A stretch of 19,896 nt of DNA, taken from the NCBI GenBank assembly GCA_010015745.1, contig ML978390.1, positions 1 to 19,896 on the forward strand, written 5' to 3'. The DNA comes from Setomelanomma holmii. Its lineage: Eukaryota; Ascomycota; Dothideomycetes; Pleosporales; Phaeosphaeriaceae. Within the stretch, counting starts at the first letter, position 1. Each line of letters begins with the position of its first letter. Of this stretch, positions 1 through 9,577 are shown one piece after another. The notes beneath the pieces are model-generated. The model ran no database searches and had not been told where the DNA came from. It saw nothing but the letters and a program-made list of their open reading frames with translations. The position numbers were made by a program, and so were the translations under genes.

Positions 1-79
1 AGGACTGAGTTGATTGTGTAGCTATGAACGAGGGAAGCTATATATACGTGTACAACGAGAGAGTGTAGGGATAGCCCTG

Positions 80-2998
80 CTAGCGTGCAACACCTATGAC
101 ACCAAGCATCTCATCCTCGTCACTGGACAGTTCATCTTCGTCCGGGACATCCAGATCCATAGCCAGCGCAGCACTTATAAGCCACAGTCTCTTCTTCTTC
201 CGGTTTGTTACTAACTGTTCAATCTCCAAGTCCTTGCCCATGAGTCGGTATATGAAACAACTTCTCTTCTGTCCGATCCGATGCTCACGCGATGCAAGCT
301 GTAAGTCCTGGGATGGGTTGGCTGAAGGCTCCATAATGATTAGATGGTTGGCGCGGTGTAGATTTACGCCAGTCGACATGTTGCGGACCGTCGCGATTAG
401 GAGACGTGGGCGGGTCAAGTGCTTGAATGCCGATTTGTCGTTACACATCTCATCTTGGAAGGCCTCGAATACGGTAGCAGAGTTCCTCGCGTCCAGCCAA
501 CCGGTTATGAGCCCAATGTCCATCTCTGGGAACTTCTTCTCAAGGATATCGTATGTTGTGAGGGTGGTAAGGAGCGACTGGGATACTACGACAACCTTTT
601 GAAGATGGTCACTGGGCTCGCCAATGAACTGTTTTGGACTTCTCTTCTTTGACGCTTCAGCCTTTCGCATGTCCTCCGCGTCGTTCCTCATTACGCCCTT
701 AATGATGTCCACTACCTTTGATATCTTCGGATCCGTTTCACAAGACGTTGCCACATCCTTACGCAACTGATGGCTCTTGTTATTATAACCCACAATGTCC
801 ATGTTGACCTTTGTGAATTTGATTTGATTGTTTGACGATGCCCACTCCTCAAAGGAGCCATCTGCTAGTAGTCCATCAAGTGACGGGAGTGATGCGAGAG
901 CTTGGCCAGTCTCCACTTGCTTACTGAAGCTCCTGTTAAGCTCCCGTATACTACTCGTCTTCTTTGATCCAGCATCACTGACTAGCGTTTTCTTCAGCGC
1001 ACTAACAAAATTGTTGCATGCGGCGCGCTGAGCAGTGGAATAATCAACTTCGATTCTGACGTCTTTGAGGGGTGGAAGGCAAATGATGGGCGTATTGAAC
1101 GGGAAGGCCTCTGGCATACGGGTGCTGTTCGTGCGTCGGATTGTTATCATGGCCATGCACGCTCCAATCTCGGCGCCGTGAGCTTTCAGGTCCTCATTGT
1201 CCCACTTTGGCAGTTTGGCTTTGCGTTTCAACTCTTTCTTCTTCTCGATACTAAACTCGAATTCAGAGATCCTCTTGTGGTCCGCCTCTGTCTTGTCGAG
1301 TAGTGATTTCTCGCCCTCCGATTTCCATATGGCTCGAATCGCGGAGATCTGCCGAACGATAACAGGCCAGAAGGGTTTGAGGTCCGTAATGTCCTTCCAT
1401 GGCGTTCCGCTGACGAACATGAAGAACGTGGGCTGCCTGTCGCATTCTAGTAATGTGCCATCTTCGAAGCGCGTAATATCTTCGAGGTTGCACATATGTG
1501 GGCGGATCTGGTTCTTGACAAAGTGCGAATTCTCTCCGGTAACCTCATGGCTTTCGTCCACGGCTATCATGTGAAAGGATACTCGGTCATCCAAGAGTGC
1601 AAACATGTGTTTGTCTGCGCTTGCCGTATTGGTGACCAGCACATAATGTGAAGCAGAGCGGTTAGCGTAACATCGACCAAACCCATACTGTAGTGCGCGT
1701 TTGGGTACAGTGGATTGGTATGAGCTCGCTGGTCGCTTGCTACCCTCGATTACCCTTGTACTGCCAGTGGAGTTATCTTGGTTGGCGCTGCAGATGACCG
1801 CCTTAAGTTGGAACGGGCAGTCCTCGTCACAAAATTCATCTACCTCTTGTGCCCACGCAGGAATGGTGCGGATGACGTTACAATAGACAACACTGGGTCG
1901 TCTAGACGAAGGTATGACCATAGTTGGCGACCCGGGCTCGCATCGGCACGTGACCGGCCAAAGATCAGTAGATGGACATCTCGAGCCTACCTCTGCGTCT
2001 GCTGGTAAGTGTCTATGTAGCTTCGGGCTGCCTTGTTCGTCTGTCGGTATTACGTCTTTCGCTCCCCGCGACATGTCGATAGACATATCCATGTAATCAA
2101 CGAGCTTGTTCAGCCACACCTGTGTGACTGTTTCTAGGGTCTTGCCGAGGCCTTGCTCATCAGCATTGAACATAGAGCCATAATTTACGAAAAGCTGAAC
2201 AGCTTGATACATAAACATGATCTGATGGGGCCAGAGGCACTTCCGAATCCACTTGACTTTCACCAGCTCGGCGACCATAATCTCGACAGTAGGTAGGCGG
2301 AAGAAGACGCGTGCTTCGTTATACTGCGGAGTGGACCAGCGGGCCATCAAGGTTTCGGCGAGCTTGATATCGTCTGCGACTGGAGGAGGGATGACGACTT
2401 CTCGACACTTTGGTACTGGCGGTCCCGTCAAACCTTCAAACACACTGAATAGGTCTTTGAGATTGAGTGGCCCTTGTGCAATGCCTTCTACGGGAGGCGT
2501 GGGCTCGCTGGCGGAAAGCACAGGCTGTCTGGGGGAAGTGGATCGAAGCGGCTCAATCTTGAGTTTGATGGTTGACTGGTTTGCCGCATGTTGCAGCATG
2601 ATGACAGGGATGAGTTGGTCAACGTCCTCGCGAAGGTCGGTGCCGTATAAATCATCGGGGGTAAGTAGCAGCAGCTTCTCGTTCAGAGGATCCCATTTAA
2701 GCGCATGAGACCGAAGCCACGCTTCGATCCCAGATGTATCACACAATGTATTACCGGGTCTTGTGACGAAGGCCCTAAGATGTTTGACATGGACGTCGAA
2801 TGGGATGCTGTGGCCTTTCCATTTAGGGTCGCGGCTGACAATAAGGCTCATCTGCTCGAGGGCTATGAAATTGCCTTTCCACAGATGCCCACTATCGTTG
2901 ATTGGGGCGGTGATGTACCTTGGCCTCTTTCGGAGATGCTGTTCTTCAATTACGCTGCTGTCGCCGTCTGTCGTCTTGTAGGACACCATGGCTGCCAT
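80..2998 (-). CDS. SNF2-family helicase-like ATPase (catalytic member of a tandem pair)
   Basis: Uninterrupted frame; the first ATG is at 2998 in a good context (GTCGCCATGG). The frame stays open upstream to 3160 but has no ATG there, so I start at 2998 (972 aa). Counting from that ATG, the SNF2 motifs are: Walker A DEQGLGKT about 280-287, motif Ia around PSVVYCNVIRTIPAW about 369, DESH box about 481-484, motif III SGTPW about 530-534, motif IV KVVVVSQS about 801, motif V STGVNLHRANHLI about 875 and motif VI REHRIGQKR about 904-912. All residues expected for ATP binding and hydrolysis are present. A basic and then acidic tail (DEDELSSDEDE) ends the protein. The family moves along DNA or remodels chromatin in the nucleus; the substrate is unknown. 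The N-terminal domain (about residues 40-150) recurs in the next gene upstream. I see no RING or chromo domain. Which SNF2 subfamily it belongs to is open; the unusual motif forms suggest a fungal accessory group rather than a core remodeller. Confidence 0.85.
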   Translation of the reverse strand: MAAMVSYKTTDGDSSVIEEQHLRKRPRYITAPINDSGHLWKGNFIALEQMSLIVSRDPKWKGHSIPFDVHVKHLRAFVTRPGNTLCDTSGIEAWLRSHALKWDPLNEKLLLLTPDDLYGTDLREDVDQLIPVIMLQHAANQSTIKLKIEPLRSTSPRQPVLSASEPTPPVEGIAQGPLNLKDLFSVFEGLTGPPVPKCREVVIPPPVADDIKLAETLMARWSTPQYNEARVFFRLPTVEIMVAELVKVKWIRKCLWPHQIMFMYQAVQLFVNYGSMFNADEQGLGKTLETVTQVWLNKLVDYMDMSIDMSRGAKDVIPTDEQGSPKLHRHLPADAEVGSRCPSTDLWPVTCRCEPGSPTMVIPSSRRPSVVYCNVIRTIPAWAQEVDEFCDEDCPFQLKAVICSANQDNSTGSTRVIEGSKRPASSYQSTVPKRALQYGFGRCYANRSASHYVLVTNTASADKHMFALLDDRVSFHMIAVDESHEVTGENSHFVKNQIRPHMCNLEDITRFEDGTLLECDRQPTFFMFVSGTPWKDITDLKPFWPVIVRQISAIRAIWKSEGEKSLLDKTEADHKRISEFEFSIEKKKELKRKAKLPKWDNEDLKAHGAEIGACMAMITIRRTNSTRMPEAFPFNTPIICLPPLKDVRIEVDYSTAQRAACNNFVSALKKTLVSDAGSKKTSSIRELNRSFSKQVETGQALASLPSLDGLLADGSFEEWASSNNQIKFTKVNMDIVGYNNKSHQLRKDVATSCETDPKISKVVDIIKGVMRNDAEDMRKAEASKKRSPKQFIGEPSDHLQKVVVVSQSLLTTLTTYDILEKKFPEMDIGLITGWLDARNSATVFEAFQDEMCNDKSAFKHLTRPRLLIATVRNMSTGVNLHRANHLIIMEPSANPSQDLQLASREHRIGQKRSCFIYRLMGKDLEIEQLVTNRKKKRLWLISAALAMDLDVPDEDELSSDEDEMLGVIGVAR

Positions 2999-3648
2999 GG
3001 CGACCTCGAGGGAGTTGAAACCGGTGAATATGATACGAGCGAGGGCGAGGATCCAAGATGCGCATATGCTGCGAAGACGAGGCGCGGGGAAGCAACGAAG
3101 GCGAGTTGCGCGAGGTTTGTGAAGGCGAGACGCGCGGTGGTGATGACGAAGATGCTGCACTTCGGGTGATCAGCGCATGGCTCGACGTGAATGCGGGCAT
3201 TGCGGCTTAAGATCGAATATTATTGGTTCAAGTGGTGGTGAAGGTGAAGTTGGCGTGGAGTGTGAGGCGACAAACTGAAACACAATGAAGTGTGGTGGTT
3301 GAAGACAATGTGTCAGCAAATGTGTGATGTATGTTCTGGCGCAACAAATCTGACGCTACAAACGGAAATATGATGGATAGCGGTGGTTAATGAGGGGGGG
3401 GAAAATGTGACGGCAGGTGTGTGATGTCCGTTCTGGATGGCTCCTCTGCTTACCGGCCACTCGATGATACATAAATGTGGATGAACAACAAACACAATAA
3501 TTAAGTTATATACGAGAATTGGTTTATTGATTTCGAAGTGGAAGCAGTCACGTCGTGCGACCGTGCTCAGGATGCGGTAACTCTCCATTAACCACAACGT
3601 CCTGGAGTTTTCAGACTACATCTCCAATGTGACATGAACAGCCGCCAA
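2999..3648. other. Intergenic spacer between the two helicase-like genes
   Basis: About 650 bp between the ATG of the SNF2 gene and the stop of the upstream paralogue. It should hold the promoter of the SNF2 gene and the 3' end of its neighbour. The first 160 bp upstream of the ATG remain open in the SNF2 frame but lack an ATG and read as basic low-complexity sequence. A 94-codon minus-strand frame (3313-3597) has no recognisable content. Apart from one imperfect direct repeat, I see nothing else here. Confidence 0.5.
3321..3436. repeat. Imperfect 19-bp direct repeat
   Basis: TGTGTGATGTATGTTCTGG at 3321-3339 recurs as TGTGTGATGTCCGTTCTGG at 3418-3436 (17 of 19 identical), 97 bp apart, with weaker similarity just upstream of each copy. 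It could be a regulatory repeat of the SNF2 gene or chance. Confidence 0.4.
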
Positions 3649-6600
3649 CTACCCCAAATTGTCGAAGAACCGGGAATGCTCGATCCTCCAGTCTCTACTG
3701 CACGCCGCTAACTCGGCTTTTGCGATTTTGGTGAATGGACGTAGCACCGCGATGTTGGAGGTAGCACGGTTCTTGAGGATATCGTGAACTATCTTCAACT
3801 CTACTTCTGGAATCGCTGCCTGCTCCAAGAACACACATCTATCAATATTGTCCAGACTCAGATCACCTGGAATCGTGTCGGCCGTCGTGATCAGAATTCG
3901 TGCAGAATCGACCATTGTGTCGAGGTCGATCACCTTGTTTGCGTCGGTATTCCGTGTCTCTGGGGTGCATGTTTTCCAGCTATTCCTGATCCTGGCAACG
4001 AAAACGCTCACATCTGGAAGCATGTCCATGAGCATTCGTGCAGTGAGCTCGCGCGTGAGTATATGTCGCACAAAGACGAGCGTAACCGGAAACGTATTGT
4101 GATGTGATTCGCTTCCTAAGAAGAGACCCTTCAGCCAAATGGCTTTTGGGTCACCTTTGACGTTGTGGACCATCTGACCACAAAGATTGCTCTGTCGGAA
4201 GGCCTGGCCTTCCAAGATTCTTGGAAACCAAGACCACATGTTGGGGTCCTGTCCGAGTGACAATAAAGTTTTCACGGCATTGTACTTTCCCCTAAACCGC
4301 CACTTTGCTAAAGATGGGTCGCTGATGGTTCGCGCAATTGATGGGAATGTTCCAAACATCGCACACTTTGCGTATTGCTCGGCCAGTATCGTTGCAACAA
4401 GCTTGCGGAGGGTCGGGTCTATTGGTAGACCTTTTGAGTGCAGTTCGGCTTTTTTCCTTTCGCATAGTTGAAAAAGATCGTTGCTGACCTCTAGCTGCTC
4501 CGCGGAATGTGCGATATCCACTTCTGTCAGTGATGCCGAAGAAGCCAGCGACATCCACTCTTTCCACATATCGTCCTGAACCCGAAGAAGTCCAGTCGGC
4601 ACCCGTATGCGAGCTGTGTCGAGAAGCTTGATTAACTTGGACGACTTATCGCCTAATATGCGTACTGGTGCTGCCGACGCTTGGTGACAAATACGCGCAA
4701 CTGTACTGGATAGCGGCGTAGCAGGGCCACCATGATCCCGGATCGACTGTCTCTTCCAACTGCCGCGATTCTGGGTCTCAATAAGCCGTGCTAGTCTATC
4801 AGAGAACGGGTGTTCGTCTGTGGGACCGGGGAACGTGAAAAGGAAACGTGTTGGGACCGGAGAGCCATCGATATTCTGGTGGTCTTCATAGACACGCTCG
4901 GGCGTGGAGACTCGGTCTACCATGCGATCAAAGGAAGCTAGGTCGCTGGTCTGGTGATCTTCTCCATCCAAAACAAGGAGTGATACGAGAATACTGGTTG
5001 CGTCGTATGCGTCGTTCACGAGCCGGTCAAACCAGCGCCAGCTGGTAAGAGCCGTCATAGTTGATATAATGATGGCTGGATGATTGTTGACCGGGCATTC
5101 CGCACTCGTGTCGCTGTTTGATCGATGAAAGAACAGCTTACTGTCCACCTCCTCGATAGTGTTCAGCTCTATGGGATGTGCAGGCCCCAGATCATCCACG
5201 ACGACTATGATTGGCTTGTGAGTCACGTCTCCAGGGAGAATACAGCCGGTCTCCATAACATGTCTTCCAACGGCTTTCTTGTCAGAGCACAGTATCAATA
5301 CGACACCGGTTGATTTGCGCGTCAGGTACTGACCAGGAGGGAGCTCGGATGGGCACCGCAGTGCTACGCTTTCGTACATCTTGCACGGCCTGGCTGATTT
5401 GGAGATCGCAGTGTCGTGTTCATGCCGCGCCTGATTGTATGTTGCGATCATATGGTCCAGTTGCTGCACTAATAGAATCGTCTTCCATGTCACCTGGAGC
5501 CTGCGCTCTTGATTGTCTAAGGTCAATATAGCAACAAGGCAGTCGTTGAGTGTTTGTGTCGCCTTCACTAGAATCGTTGCTTCTGAAATTTGCACATCCG
5601 GAAGCCATGGCGTGTAGAGCGGCCCGTCCTCTTCACCTGGTGCGTATGGAGGTACGAGGAACGTTGATCGAGCGAGCTCCAGCCGACCCGCTGAAGCAGG
5701 GAGAGCATACGAGTCGACAGGATTCCTGAAGAAGCTTCGTGCGAGCCGCAGTCGATAGCCGTTGCTACCCATGTCAATCAGTGGACTCTCGATTGTCCCA
5801 ATTACGTCCATGTCTTCGACTGTTTCGGAGGCGTCCATGTCCTCACACGGTCGCGTCTTCGGTCTCCAATCATTCATGATTTTCATGCACATCTGGGTTG
5901 CATTGAACTGGTGTTCCTGAATAAGTGCTGCATGGACGACCTCGAAGTCTCTCGTCGGGAAGTACCAAAAGGCGCTCGGCCCAGGGCACATAAGCACCAG
6001 CACTTCGTCGTCCTTGAGGCATATTGAGCCATCTTCTGCCCACTCTCGGATGGCCCTGCTCTCGTTTCCTGGTGTCCAGTTCTCCAAGGTAGCAATGACC
6101 TTCCGTTTTGTGAGGTGCGCAGTCGGCAGACCTTGGCCGTTCCATTCTGCGTCGCGGGTGAGGACAAGCGTCATTTGTCCAAGTCGCACCGGGTTTGGGA
6201 GTCCTGGTATGTGGAGACGAGCAGGCGGAGGAGGCTTCTGCGCGGTATGGTTCTCTGGGCCCGGCGACGTTATTTGGACGGGTGGATGCGTAGTTGCTAG
6301 ACCTCCTTCACGACGGAGCCTGATCCACTGGCCGGTTTCCTCGCCATCACTGCGTGTGCTCCTGCCGATGTCGGTATCACTAGATCTTGTAGGCGTCGCT
6401 GTGGGCGTCTGGACGGCCTCAGTGGGAGGCGGGGCGGAAACGGCCACGGACGCCTGCACTGTCTCTTCGACGTCTGCGCAAAGAGGGGAGAGCGCCGACG
6501 GAGCCTGATTGCCACTCGATGTGGGCGGTGTGGCAGCGCGATCGTCAAGAGCGACACCACTGCTGTGGGACGCATCCCCGTCCTCGCTCGTGGAGCGCTT

Positions 6601-7195
6601 TCGTTTTCTCTCTTTCAAAGGACAATTGATCTGGGCTTGTATGCGAGCAGCCATCCAGAATCGGAGATTCAGTCGAATACTGTAGAGATCAGTTATTTAG
6701 TCCTAAACGCTTATGGGCCGTAAGGACTAACCTGTCTTCGTCATTGTTCTCATATCCGGATTTTGTGTCGACACCCCACCGGGGAGGATGCCCTATGTAA
6801 TAACCGCTGTTCAAACCTGCCATAGCCTCAGAGCCCCATATGCTCCTTCCGAAGCCTCCGTTGTTAAGTATACGTAAAGCGTCATTCTCGAGAAAAGCGC
6901 CGCCACGCAGCTCTTCCTGGCGCTTATCCTCGTCCTTCACAAATGTATTGACCACCTTGTTTACATGTTCTGCAAGTTTTTGGACTTCTTTGTCCAAAAA
7001 CTTAGGTCGTGGTATGCGATCGTTGTCCGCCACGAGCCACAGCCTCCGGATGTACCACTTGGGATCCTCTGCATCAAGACCTGGGAATCCAAGCAGGTAG
7101 TGGTTGTCTGGATTGGTCGGCATTCTGTTGCTGTTTTGATCGTGGCTGTAGTACTTTATCCAAGCATGAAGAGTGCGGGTTGAGTCGAGCGGCAT
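3649..7195 (-). CDS. Degenerate SNF2-like pseudo-helicase, two exons
   Basis: Exon 2 (6679-3649) holds a 1001-codon frame from its internal ATG at 6654; exon 1 (7195-6732) adds 154 codons across a 52-bp intron, giving 1164 aa. Positions below count from the ATG at 6654. Residues 10-30 are basic and resemble a nuclear signal; 30-145 are Ser/Pro/Thr-rich and probably disordered. Residues 158-265 match the N-terminal domain of the neighbouring SNF2 protein (QMTLVLTRDAEWNG against QMSLIVSRDPKWKG). Lobe 1 traces remain: PIIVVVDDL about 481, AIIISTMTALTSW about 527, VLDGED about 561 in place of the DESH box, FTFPGP about 606 in place of SGTP. Lobe 2 traces remain: TLVFVRHIL about 858 and ILITTADTIPGDLSLDNID about 920 aligned with motif V. 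Walker A and the HRIGQ arginine motif are gone, so catalysis is unlikely. It may be a non-catalytic partner of the adjacent ATPase (inference). Translation could instead start at 6654, leaving the 168-codon frame as a separate gene. Confidence 0.6.
6680..6731 (-). other. Predicted 52-bp intron joining the N-terminal exon to the pseudo-helicase
   Basis: On the minus strand GACAG|GTTAGT opens and CTCTACAG|TATTC closes the intron, with a branch-like AATAACTGAT shortly before the acceptor. Removing it joins AG+T as a serine codon and continues without a stop for eight codons into the ATG at 6654. Without splicing the upstream frame stops at 6689, only 34 bp before the downstream ATG, which is very tight for two separate fungal genes. 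Confidence 0.65.
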
Positions 7196-7198
7196 CCC

Positions 7199-7495
7199 TC
7201 AAGAAGGATCGGGAATATCTGGCTTTAGGTCCGGCCGGCGGTCTGACCGCTGCGCTGCGTTGTTGCTACGTGATGTTCGCGGCAATCGAGTGGCACTACT
7301 AGGCAAGGCGCTTGTGAGAGGACATCGTTGTGGGATACAAGTGCTCAAGATAGGGCGGACGTACGTTGGGTGCTGCGTCCCCGCCTTCACCACCACAACA
7401 ATAGCAACAATAATACGCGCCGACGCCAGGCCGGTCAGGCCAATCAGAGGAGCCTTCCCGTCTTGACCTTCGTTTGTATCTTGCTCACTCGCCAT
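7199..7495 (-). other. Open frame just upstream of, and in frame with, the pseudo-helicase exon 1
   Basis: ATG at 7495 (GAGAAATGGCG) opens 98 codons that end in a TGA two codons before the ATG at 7195, in the same frame. Near its N-terminus is a hydrophobic stretch (LIGLTGLASARIIVAIVVVV) that could be a membrane segment; the rest is Arg/Ser/Pro-rich. A donor-like GTACGT lies inside, but I could not find an acceptor that joins it in phase to the next frame. It could be a 5' leader, an upstream ORF, a separate small gene or chance. No family recognised. Confidence 0.25.
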
Positions 7496-7661
7496 TTCTC
7501 ATTCCACACAGCAGCCATAATTTGCGTCACATCCTTGTCAACCCAAGCTCAAAATAGTGGGTCTCACTACGACACCTAGCCCTGAACGCCCTCATTTACT
7601 AATCATCAGCCCACAGCTTTGAGAAAAGTACACAAATTCTAGATCCATCAAGAGAGACGTC

Positions 7662-8072
7662 ATGGCGCCCATACCTATCGAGGGCCAGCTATCGTCGAAT
7701 CCAGCGCGAGAAAAGCACGGCACTGTTCCTGGAACAGGGTCTGCTCAAGATGTGCCTGACTTTCGCGTCGAAATCGACTTCAGCACGACGTACACTACTA
7801 TCGCCTTCATCAAAGGCAACAGCGGCAAAAGCAAGGTATTGACAATCGAAAACTTTCCGGATGACCGACATGCTGGCCGCAACGGAACACTAGTGCAAAC
7901 TGAGATCTGGTATCTGAGCGAAAGAAGCACTGAGCCAACGACGTCGAAGATGGGGAGGGAGCGCAGAGGCGAAGCTCAAGTAGCTCCGACCGTCTTATAT
8001 GGCTATGAGATCATAGCTGTGAGCAACCCGGGGATAGTCTCCTCGAGAGTGAGCTCTTGCTTGCGACAGTGA
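7662..8072 (+). pseudogene. Truncated Hsp70-like ATPase fragment
   Basis: ATG at 7662 in a good context (GTCATGGCG) opens 136 codons. Residues 35-50 (VEIDFSTTYTTIAF) resemble the phosphate-1 loop of the divergent fungal Hsp70-like family, which normally reads close to DFGTTYT. NFPDDRHAGRNG, VQTEIWYLS and VLYGYEI follow, also in the family's usual order. The glycine of DFGTT is serine here. After about residue 125 the similarity stops and the frame ends at 8072, whereas such proteins usually run to 500-600 residues with four further nucleotide-binding motifs, none of which I find downstream. I read it as a 5' remnant of a cytosolic ATPase gene. A truncated but expressed short protein cannot be excluded. 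Confidence 0.6.
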
Positions 8073-8424
8073 TTCACACATGCAAGTAAGAAGAGACACT
8101 CGTCCTGAATCCAGAGATTGGGTCGAGATATGGCGTTATAGGTATAGGCTCAGTGCAAGCGACAAGGAATCGGGAGCCTCCGCTGCAGTGCAGAGGTGAA
8201 AGACGAGTCGCGAGAACAGGGCACTGCACAGTTAGGGGATGCGTTGCGAGGGACGGCACTGCTTTGTTCAAGTTTTTCCTCGGCGCTAATGCCAATCGAG
8301 AGTTGTTGTTGTGTTTAGTCTGTTGAGAGCTCCGTTTGCGCAGTGGGGTGCTGTCACTGCGCAAAGTCGATGGAAAACTGCGACCACCTTCTATTCTGTG
8401 CGAATCAAAGTAAGAACCTTCTGA
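8073..8424. other. Spacer between the Hsp70-like fragment and the sirtuin relic
   Basis: About 350 bp with no plus-strand coding similarity that I recognise. The last part (a CTGAC branch-like site, then TCGCCAG at 8434-8440) looks like the 3' end of an intron feeding into the sirtuin relic. A 188-codon minus-strand frame (8074-8640) overlaps it but runs antisense over sirtuin-like sequence and has no recognisable content. Confidence 0.4.
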
Positions 8425-9577
8425 CTCATTCTGTCGCCAGGCTTCCAGATTCCTTGGCTGCAACCTGCTCGTCGCTACCCAAACTACCGCCTCAAAGCGG
8501 ATGACGGCGGCTCCCACTTGCGCAAGAAGCAGAAGCTGACCGACCTGGAGTATCGCAACATGGAGCATTTGGACCTCTCGCTCGGCTGGGTTACGGACGC
8601 CGAGAGGCCACAGCTCAACCCACTGCTGAATGTCCTTCATAAGAAGCAGAAGATTGTGGTTATTGCAGGTGCAAGTGTCTCAGTGTCCGCATGCATACCC
8701 GTCTTCCGATCTTCAACAGGACTCTTTAGCTCTCTACGCTAGGATCACAAGCTCAAATCCTCCTGTAAGAACATGTTGGACGCCTCCTTCTGCCAAGGCA
8801 ACACGCCTACGTCTTTGTTCCATGATATGATACGCTCGCTATCGCAGCAGACGAAAAATGCGCGGCCAACCGCTTTCCATCATCTTCTCGAAGCCCTCCC
8901 ACAAGACGGCAGGCTGCTACGTCTCTACTCCTATAATGTCGATGACATCAACACTGATCTTCAGCCGTTGAAAACTGTAGTCTCTCTCCCTAAGAAGCCT
9001 CCCTGGCGTAAAACGATTCAGCTACACGGCAGTCTCGATCACATGGTGTGTTCGAAATGCCACATGGTATCTAACTTCGACGCCGATCAGTTCAATGGGC
9101 CAAAACCACCCGCATCTGAAGATTGCACCATGAATGGCGATGCGCACGCCAACGCGCTGGGAAGAGGAGCCATTGTGTAGGCCGCCTTCGTCCCAGGATG
9201 GTATTGTACAACGAGCACAATCCTGATGATGAAGCTATTGGATCTTGCACAACCCTCGATCTGCGCGTTAGCCCAAACACGGTCATCGTTGCTGGTACAG
9301 GCATTGAAAGTTCCTGGAGTGAGACGCATCGTTCGCGAGATGTGCGCCATAGTTAAGGGCCGACACAATGGCGTCAGACTCGGAATAAACAACGACCCTC
9401 CACCCAAGGTCCATAGTCTCTCAGGCTGCTGGGATCTGGTGGTAAAAGGTCCATGTGATGAAATCGCTTGTGGCGCTGCTGTGCCACATTGAAAGGATCC
9501 TATCGGGAATAGGAACGACCAAAAGAGACAGCTCAAGCTTGACATCGATCGTCTGTACGATCCTCATGCTCAGGTGT
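8425..9577 (+). pseudogene. Sirtuin (Sir2 family, Hst3/Hst4-like) relic
   Basis: Open from 8425, probably from an acceptor at 8440, the sequence reads as an NAD-dependent histone/protein deacetylase of the Hst3/Hst4 type. KKQKIVVIAG starts the Rossmann fold. The signature reads GASVSVSACIPVFRSSTG where the family has GAGIS..AGIPDFRSS. After it come SFCQGNTPTSLFHDMIRSLS, RLYSYNVDDI (family: TQNVD), TIQLHG with the catalytic histidine, and a CSKC zinc-knuckle half. Damage: TAG at 8740-8742 in frame; a frame change around 9115-9140, after which RAGKRS, RLRPRMVLYNEHNPDDEAIG and NTVIVAGT are read in another frame; a shift back near 9300 before KVPGVRRIVREMCAIVKG, INNDPPP and CWDLVVKGPCDEIA; and TGA at 9490-9492 in frame with likely further C-terminal sequence (KDPIGNRND). 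Several NAD- and catalysis-linked positions are replaced, so it would be inactive even if read through. Confidence 0.8.

Noticed and set aside
2999..3160. Extension of the SNF2 protein to 3160
   Set aside because: The frame is open but begins with GTG and contains no ATG before 2998; the composition is Arg/His-rich and non-protein-like.
2705..3169. 154-codon plus-strand frame opposite the SNF2 start
   Set aside because: Its first part is antisense to the conserved N-terminal domain shared by the two helicase-like proteins, so the minus strand is the coding one.
8074..8640. 188-codon minus-strand open frame
   Set aside because: It is antisense to sirtuin-like sequence over its first third and has no recognisable motif or typical composition; most likely a shadow frame.
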